Assembly (NCBI RefSeq): GCF_036320965.1
Contig: NC_092240.1
Location: forward strand, 14,821,001-14,885,000
DNA: 64,000 bases
Reading direction: 5' to 3'
Origin: Panulirus ornatus
Lineage: Eukaryota > Arthropoda > Malacostraca > Decapoda > Palinuridae
Position 1 is the stretch's first letter; each line of letters starts with the position of its first letter. The notes under the pieces were generated by a model that was not told the DNA's origin, ran no database searches, and worked only from the letters and a program-made list of their open reading frames with translations. Shown here one piece after another: positions 56,788 to 64,000 of the stretch. The position numbers were made by a program, and so were the translations under genes.

Positions 56788-57693
56788 CAATATCCCATCA
56801 ATATGAAGCTGACCTAAACAGAATTGCCAACTCTCACAGCATCTTGATGCCAAGCCGCTCACGTACCGAATGCCAAAATGTGGACCTTTGTCAAGCTCAC
56901 ACCTGACCATCGAGACCTCACATCGCAGAGCTACACTGACTCCAGGGAGAAAGTACTGCATAACCTGAAATTCTCTCCTGCTATAATCCTTGAGGTGTGT
57001 GTGTGTGTGTGTGTGTGTCTCTCCCCCTCTCCCGTCTCTCAGAGAGTCATCTGATATCATTAATCATAACATTCCTCTACATCAAGTATAGATACTTTGG
57101 TATTCGTGGGACGCCACGCGAAGTGGTTTCGACAGCGACGTAGAATCCAGGAACAATTCATCTTTTCCCCCCTCAGTAACGTGTGTTCCGAGGTCATCTC
57201 ACGGATATGCGATATGGTTCTCATGTCTTGTGCACTAGGATGTTCCTACCATTTTCAAGTTCCTGCCAACATGATCAAGCTTAGTGTCAGGTAGCGAAGG
57301 TGTGAACCTGTGTTCCTACGCACCTCAGTGCTCACGTCACGATCGTGGAATGGGACAACATATTCCATGCCTGATTGGGTCGCAGAAATACAGTTCGAAA
57401 TCTCTTTTTAGGGATCCCATTTATTTTTCACGATGGTCCGTCTTTAACTTAATCAGTTGCACTGCCTTCAGGGCTTCAGAGCCGTCAGACATCACCACAT
57501 ACTCTACTGGTCTGTAATCCTGAAGGTAGGTAATTTAGACTACTCATAGTGACCTCGTCCTCGCTTACCTGTGGTTCGTACCCAACCAACGCAGTTTGCG
57601 TATACCATTACCGCGTCCTTGTGTTTACGTCCAAGGATAACACACAGCTGATTACATTGCTCGAGTCTAACGATAGAGACAGTTGGATATAGC
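56788..57693. other. Unassigned DNA
   Basis: (GT)n at 56994-57018. Small frames at 57097-57294, 57284-57517 (plus) and 57540-57725 (minus) are unassigned. Confidence 0.4.
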
Positions 57694-57831
57694 CAAACCA
57701 CAAGAGGTTTAAGGTAAGTCATCAAACCACAAGAAGTCTAAGGTAAGTAATCAAACCATAATAGGTATAAGGTAAGTAATCAAGCCACAAGAGGTATAAG
57801 GTATGTAATCAAGCCACAAGAGGTATATGGA
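57694..57831 (+). repeat. 29-bp tandem repeat carrying 5' splice-site consensus
   Basis: Units of AACCACAAGAGGTATAAGGT then AAGTAATCA, about 4.7 copies. AAGGTAAGT is present in three units and AAGGTATGT in a fourth. It matches the U1 snRNA-complementary donor consensus. Confidence 0.93.
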
Positions 57832-58250
57832 CCACCTCATGTACTGGTCAAGCTAGCCTTTTCATCACAGTGATTCCTTTCTTTCCCCTCCCCCCTCCCC
57901 ACACACACACACACAGTCCAACCCCACGAACTCAAGGACACGAAGTCGATGCTCAACTTCGGGTCTGGCACTGAGAGAGGAAAATGTCCTTCACGGCTTT
58001 GCTAAAGCGTAATCATTGTCTTTGATCTCTACATAGATCATTGTGATTAACGTAGTCACATTGGACCGTCATTTTCTCATCGATGATTACTACCTGAACT
58101 TGCGTTAACCAGGTTTTTATTCTAATCTGATTAACTTTATCCGTGACCCATCCGAGATGTTATCTCGTATGTAGATAAGGCGTGAACATTCCCCTGCTTT
58201 TGACTGGAGCGCAGCTTTGAAGAGCCTCATAAATGGGTTCTTATTGTCGG

Positions 58251-58255
<5 letters not shown>
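57832..58255. other. Unassigned DNA
   Basis: Short CA run at 57900-57916. No gene recognised. Confidence 0.4.

Positions 58256-58326
<71 letters not shown>
58256..58326. repeat. (TA)n then (GA)n
   Basis: About 20 TA then about 14 GA units. Confidence 0.97.
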
Positions 58327-58329
<3 letters not shown>

Positions 58330-58789
58330 GAGAATGTGACCCACTCTTCACAGAACATGGTAGTCCACTCTCCACTCGCTCCTGTTTCGACCTTTACCAC
58401 ACGGAGGTCAGGCGGGGAAGGAGGAGGGTAGAGGGTAGGGAGGGTGTGATCATGAGATGAACCTTGTAGGTCATGTTATTTCCCACCAGACGACGAAGGG
58501 GGGGACGATACCTGCTGGGGGCAAGAGGATGACATTGTGGTCATGTAGCCAGCGAGGAAGCAGAAGATATGCGTTATCTTATGACGTTATGACGTTATCA
58601 GTATCGTGTTTTCTTCATTGTCGCTACTATCTAGTGATACCATAGTCTTTCGTCTTTATTTTTCTTACTATTTCTACGACTTTTCCTCACCTTTAATACT
58701 ACTGATAGTACTGCCATTTTTATCGTTAATCATTATTTTCTATGATATGGTTCTGGAATAGATATTATTCTCTTATCATGAAAAGTTAT
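58327..58789. other. Unassigned DNA
   Basis: No gene recognised. Confidence 0.4.
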
Positions 58790-58905
58790 AATAATGATAA
58801 TACTAATGATAATAATGATAATAATAGTAATGATAATCATAGTGGTGATGATAATTGAAATTAGCAATTATCATTATAATAATGACTATAATAATAAAGA
58901 AAAAC
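58790..58905. repeat. (ATA/ATG)n degenerate tract
   Basis: ATAATGATAATAATGATAAT-type sequence. Confidence 0.9.
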
Positions 58906-59222
58906 CACAAAATATTTAAAATCTTTTGAGAAACCCGCCACAACCCGCCACACCTCTCTCTCTCTTCCACTCAGCTGACCACAGAAAATATTTCTCACTG
59001 TTGCCAGCAGACCCCGCTAGAACCTAATCCATTACCCACATCCCACACAGCCATAACCGCTTAATCAAGAGACTTTGCGCTAAATTTTTCTGCAGACTTT
59101 ACCAAGTGTAGCACTCTCAAAAAAACGAAAATATCAAGTCTTACAAGGCCAGAGGAAGCATGCGAAGCTTTTCCAAAATCCTATGTGTTCTAATTTCCAT
59201 TGTTCAGCGATGCGTGGACACC

Positions 59223-59224
<2 letters not shown>

Positions 59225-59294
<70 letters not shown>
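59225..59294. repeat. (CT)n microsatellite
   Basis: About 35 CT units. Confidence 0.97.
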
Positions 59295-59301
<7 letters not shown>

Positions 59302-59547
59302 TTTCGCCCCTTGAGCCTCGTGTCTTCCCGCCGATGGGTCGATAGCGAATCTTAAGGTCCAGGAACTGTTACGATAATGATTATCCCCCAGAGAGGGTTC
59401 AGGGGAGGCAGCAGGAGGAGGGAGGTTGCCGTGGGAAGAGCCATGGGGGTCGCGGCGGAATGGACGAGGCAAGATGTAAGGGAGGATGTTCTAATAACAG
59501 CTCATCAAACGACGGCTTGATGATGGAATTCATTTCTATAGATTTTA

Positions 59548-59756
59548 TTTCCCGCGTGAGGGAAGTAGCGTCAGGAATAGATGACTGGGTCTCAGAGGGA
59601 ATATTCCTCACTTGGCTCCTTTGCTCTGTTCCTTCTTTTGGAATGTGTTACAGGAAGGGAGGATTTCCAGCCACCCACTCCAGCCCCTCTTAGTCGCTTT
59701 CTATGACACGCAGAGAATACGTGAGCAGTATTCTTTCTTCCCTATTCCCCAGGATT

Positions 59757-59760
<4 letters not shown>
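59548..59760 (-). mobile_element. Short dispersed element, minus-strand copy
   Basis: Plus reading: TTTCCCGCGTGAGGGAAGTA, GACTGGGTCTCAGAGGGAAT, TCCTCACTTGGCTCC, CTGTTCCTTCTTTTGGAA, GGGAGGATTTCCAGCCACCC, CCTCTTAGTCGCTTTCTATG and ACACGCAGAGAATACGTGAG, then (TA)n at 59764. This copy shows the whole block order. Confidence 0.87.
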
Positions 59761-59763
<3 letters not shown>

Positions 59764-59827
<64 letters not shown>

Positions 59828-59830
59828 TTT
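59764..59830. repeat. (TA)n then T run
   Basis: About 27 TA units then 11 T. Confidence 0.97.
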
Positions 59831-59934
59831 CAAACTATTCGCCATTTCCCGCGTTAGCGAGGTAGCGTTGAGAACAGAGGACTGTTCCTTCTTTTGGAAA
59901 AATTTACAAAAAAACGAGAGGGGAGGATTTCCAG

Positions 59935-59935
<1 letters not shown>
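59831..59935 (-). mobile_element. Short dispersed element with internal deletion, minus strand
   Basis: ATTCGCCATTTCCCGCGTTA, GCGAGGTAGCGTTGAGAACA and GAGGACTG, then directly TTCCTTCTTTTGGAAAAAT and GGGGAGGATTTCCAGT. About 35 bases (the CTCAGAGG to CTGTTCC section) are missing. TA on both sides. Confidence 0.87.

Positions 59936-60009
<74 letters not shown>
59936..60009. repeat. (TA)n microsatellite
   Basis: About 37 TA units. Confidence 0.97.
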
Positions 60010-60010
<1 letters not shown>

Positions 60011-60141
60011 CCACAAGGAAACTGAGGCATGATAAGTTCCCTAGTGCACTTTCGTGTAATGATCACATCGTCAAAGGAGGTACATAATTGAGATAGAAGA
60101 CACAGAACAGTCACCTGATATACAAGGAAGAGACGTAGCAA

Positions 60142-60145
<4 letters not shown>
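60010..60145 (-). mobile_element. Family K element, copy 3 (minus strand, 5'-truncated)
   Basis: Minus strand: TTTGCTACGTCTCTTCCTTG, ATGTGATCATTACACGAAAG, TGCACTAGGGAAC, TTATCATGCCTCAGTTTCC, matching the second half of the copy at 20037. TA on both sides. Confidence 0.82.
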
Positions 60146-60225
<80 letters not shown>

Positions 60226-60227
60226 CA
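60144..60227. repeat. (TA)n microsatellite
   Basis: About 40 TA units with one GTATA interruption. Confidence 0.97.
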
Positions 60228-60256
60228 CCTAAGTAGGATGTCTGGTTCACCCCAAG

Positions 60257-60410
60257 TGAAAAATTACCTTTGGCGAGGTTGTATCGTTGGGATAACAGTC
60301 TCGTTAAAGAATTTCCCACTCCAGAAGCAGTCCACATTTCCTTGTTATCATAAACACCACAACCTTGGGCTGCAGGAGCCTTTAGTAAGAGGTCGTGTGG
60401 ATAATGCAAG
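60257..60410 (+). mobile_element. Dispersed repeat family R, copy 3
   Basis: GTGAAAAATTACCTTTGGCG, AGGTTGTATCGTTGGG, ACAGTCTCGTTAAAGAATTTC, CCACTCCAGAAGCAG and CTTGGGCTGCAGGAGCC. It overlaps both other copies and so links them into one family. Confidence 0.72.
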
Positions 60411-60848
60411 GTGTTTTTACATCATTTACCGAGACGTAGGAGCAGAAATATGATCATTCCCTCAATATTTTCTGGCTCATTCTCCTTGAGCGGGTGCGTC
60501 TCCTTCCCTACCAGACGTGTACAAAAGAGAGACACACACAGACTTGAAGATGGGAAACAGAACACGTGACAGAACGTTGGCGGAAGCGATGAATAGCGAC
60601 TCGTATAGACGACCTCCTCCTCCTCCTCCTCCTTCTCCCTCCTCGCACTACGTGACGCCATCACGATCATCTGATTCTCGGGTTCGTGAGGAAGTCTGCG
60701 TCACGTCTCGTACCTCCAACTGCTGTGTGTGTGTGTGTGTGTGTGTGTGTGTCTGTGTGTCTGCCTGCGAAGCGGTAAGGTAACGCGAGGGTGAAGAGGA
60801 AGGAAGGAGGAGGCCGCGAAGAAGCTTTGAAATCTTGAGAACCCAGCC

Positions 60849-60879
<31 letters not shown>

Positions 60880-61186
60880 AAGAAGAAGACTTAAGGTACC
60901 TATAATAACCTGTGCAGTCTTGAAGGAGGAGGAGGAAGAGGACGATGAAATTGGTCCTGTGCGTTCGTTCAGGAATGAATGGTTTGAGATGATCTGCCAC
61001 GTTGTGTTAGTGTACGGTGTCTGGCGTCGGGGCTGATATGTGGAGGTAATCAGCCGCTGCTGTAAGAGCGATCATGGCCTGTTAGTGAGGCGTTATGGAA
61101 CAGAAGACAAACGACTGTAAACCCCAAAGCTTTGAAAAGGTAGAACTCGGCTCTTGTGCTCAGACAATTACTTATAATGGTTATTC

Positions 61187-61192
<6 letters not shown>
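60411..61192. other. Unassigned DNA with GT and GAA tracts
   Basis: (CTC)n at 60619-60640, (GT)n at 60722-60752 and (GAA)n at 60854-60890. No gene recognised. Confidence 0.6.

Positions 61193-61273
<81 letters not shown>
61193..61273. repeat. (CT)n microsatellite
   Basis: About 39 CT units with one AT. Confidence 0.97.
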
Positions 61274-62537
<1,264 letters not shown>

Positions 62538-62593
<56 letters not shown>

Positions 62594-62623
62594 TGCTTAG
62601 AGCTGCTGCTGCTCCTGCTGCTG
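62538..62623. repeat. (CA)n and (CTG)n tracts
   Basis: About 27 CA units, then a short GCTGCTGCT stretch at 62602-62623. Confidence 0.95.
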
Positions 62624-63412
62624 GTGACGCTGGCTTCCTTATCCCAGTGTTCAACCGCTGCTGCTTTGCGTCCCCCGAAGAGAAAACGACGCAACCACAG
62701 ATGTTTCTCTCGAATTTATATTGTCTACAAAAGTCCCACAAAACTGTAGCAACACGCGAGGATAATTCACTGGCTTAAACCCCATCTTGAACAACCTGAC
62801 CTCCTCGATGTGAAACGTAGAAAGAACAATATGATATCTGGTTTCGTCAGACATGGCAAAATGACACATGGTACTTTAGGAAAAGAAAATGATGAATAAT
62901 GAGTAAAATCAAACCAGTGAAATTTCAAGAATTAGAAACGTGTCATGAAAACCACAGTCTAGTAGTCAAAGATCAATAATTATAGTTAGAAAAACTAGAG
63001 AAAAAACATGGAAAGACAATTAACAAGATTACTAAATTTAGTCTCATTAACACTCAGTCCACAAAGACTTTCCCCCAAATATCATTCTAAACTTAAAGTA
63101 ACCCATGTTTGGCCCTCATCCTTCACATATATCATCCCTTATGCTTTCTACTCTCACACAAGCGAAAGAAAAAGGGAAATAATATCAAGTGAAAAATGCC
63201 CACACTAATTATTGGATAATTACAGCACTCCCTCACTCCTCTTTCATCGCCCCTATGAGAGATCAGGCGCTATACATCTCCATACAACGCGGACGCCATT
63301 TCTTAACACCAGACCAGCGAGGCGGGCCAGAGGGCGCGCTAAAACGCCTCCCTCCCTCCTCAATAGGTGTTAGTTGATGGTAATTTCTTCACCCTACAAG
63401 CTCGTCCGGGCT
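62624..63412. other. Unassigned DNA
   Basis: AT-rich to about 63230, then GC-richer (63290-63360). No gene recognised. Confidence 0.4.
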
Positions 63413-63441
63413 TATAAACAGAGGGAAGGGGCGGAGTCCCA
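63413..63441 (+). promoter_or_regulatory. Candidate core promoter: TATA box and GC box
   Basis: TATAAA at 63413-63418 in GGGCTTATAAACAG, then GGGGCGG at 63428-63434. A pyrimidine-flanked A (CCCATCTCC, 63441) sits 28 bases past the TATA start, the usual spacing to a start site. The first ATG downstream is 63457, giving a 47-codon frame to 63600. The next is 63476, giving a 70-codon frame to 63688. Neither product is recognised, so the call rests on motif spacing alone. Confidence 0.3.
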
Positions 63442-63600
63442 TCTCCTTTCTGCACGATGCCCGTCACCGAGCATAATGGATCAGTTCCCAGCACGGCACG
63501 TCAGACTAGACCACGATCCACGTTTTCCCTTTTTCTCTCTCTCTCTCCATCCATCCTCCTTTCCTCGTTTTCTTCATCTAAGATCAGGTATCGTCTCTGA

Positions 63601-64000
63601 CGAAGTAATGAGCGGAGGCTTGAGCCATAAACATTGGTTAATCGGCACTCAAGGTATCGTAGTATTTAAGTCATCACCAAAGGATTAATTATATAGATTA
63701 CTTTAAGGCGTTTATCAGAGTGTTTTTTTTTTTCTTTACGTATTGCTGTGCGTACGACTTGCCGGGGTCAATCGCATGGGTAACTTGTGTGGAGGGATGG
63801 TTGCGTCTATGTGGGGAAATAATGGGATGGGAGAGGTAATTAACTCAGTCCTTACTCGATGGAAACATGGCAATCTTACTCTCGTTCTTAGTTTTACTAA
63901 TTTTAGTCTAGATTAATTGATGAGGTGGAGGGAGGGAAGTGGTTCATTAAGATGCCCAGTCGTCAGGCTAATTACTAAGTTAGAATAGATGCCTAGCTGA
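63601..64000. other. Unassigned DNA to the window end
   Basis: T run at 63722-63733. No repeat or gene recognised. Confidence 0.4.

Overview
The window looks like intergenic or intronic DNA from an arthropod, most probably a decapod crustacean. Three things point there: an extreme density of dinucleotide microsatellites (CA, GA and TA tracts every few hundred bases), an interstitial array of the arthropod telomere pentamer TTAGG, and dispersed repeats of a type I associate with decapod genomes. The decapod placement is inference from recall of repeat families, not a search. I find no confident host protein-coding gene, rRNA or functional tRNA. Nearly all long open frames are shadows of tandem repeats whose period is a multiple of three or which lack stops.

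Layout. 1-1150: two minisatellites, the second (30-bp period) open in three frames. 1150-8500: mostly unassigned DNA with microsatellites, a decayed non-LTR reverse transcriptase with a YADD box (about 4965-5388) and a 57-bp tandem repeat. 8534-9250: 19-bp minisatellite. 9250-14740: unassigned DNA, microsatellites and two tRNA-derived SINE copies. 14801-18876: a 29-bp satellite of 140 units plus a 16-base partial, with no variation that I can see. 19020-19425: five 83-bp repeats. 19930-21500: a cluster of mobile elements embedded in TA/GT tracts (a short dispersed family, the 3' end of a LINE, a SINE and a tRNA-like head). 22000-34900: microsatellites plus tandem repeats at 25490, 26289, 31237 (G-rich on the minus strand) and 32533. 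35190-38760: a LINE 3' end and several copies of a short element, all joined to TA tracts. 38780-41700: ACC tract, a CRE plus NRF1-like motif pair, a GGTGAT array and the TTAGG array. 42300-48160: microsatellites, a 77-bp duplication, a 79-bp repeat, a CR1/Jockey-type reverse transcriptase fragment and a SINE. 48591-49195: a 28-bp hairpin minisatellite with 112-bp higher-order structure. 49600-64000: microsatellites, more tandem repeats (including one that repeats a 5' splice-site consensus at 57694), further copies of the dispersed families, and a TATA/GC-box motif group near 63413.

How the parts relate. The recurrent theme is retroelement tails and TA microsatellites. The LINE 3' ends (20548-20942, 35372-36026) and a short non-coding element (24657, 36047, 37190, 38322, 38549, 59548, 59830) share a GCGCTACCTCGC-AACGCGGGA-type tail, and nearly every copy abuts a long (TA)n tract. 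This suggests a LINE/SINE partnership that seeds, or inserts into, TA microsatellites. Regulatory calls and the one possible micro-exon (37789-37816) are hypotheses only.
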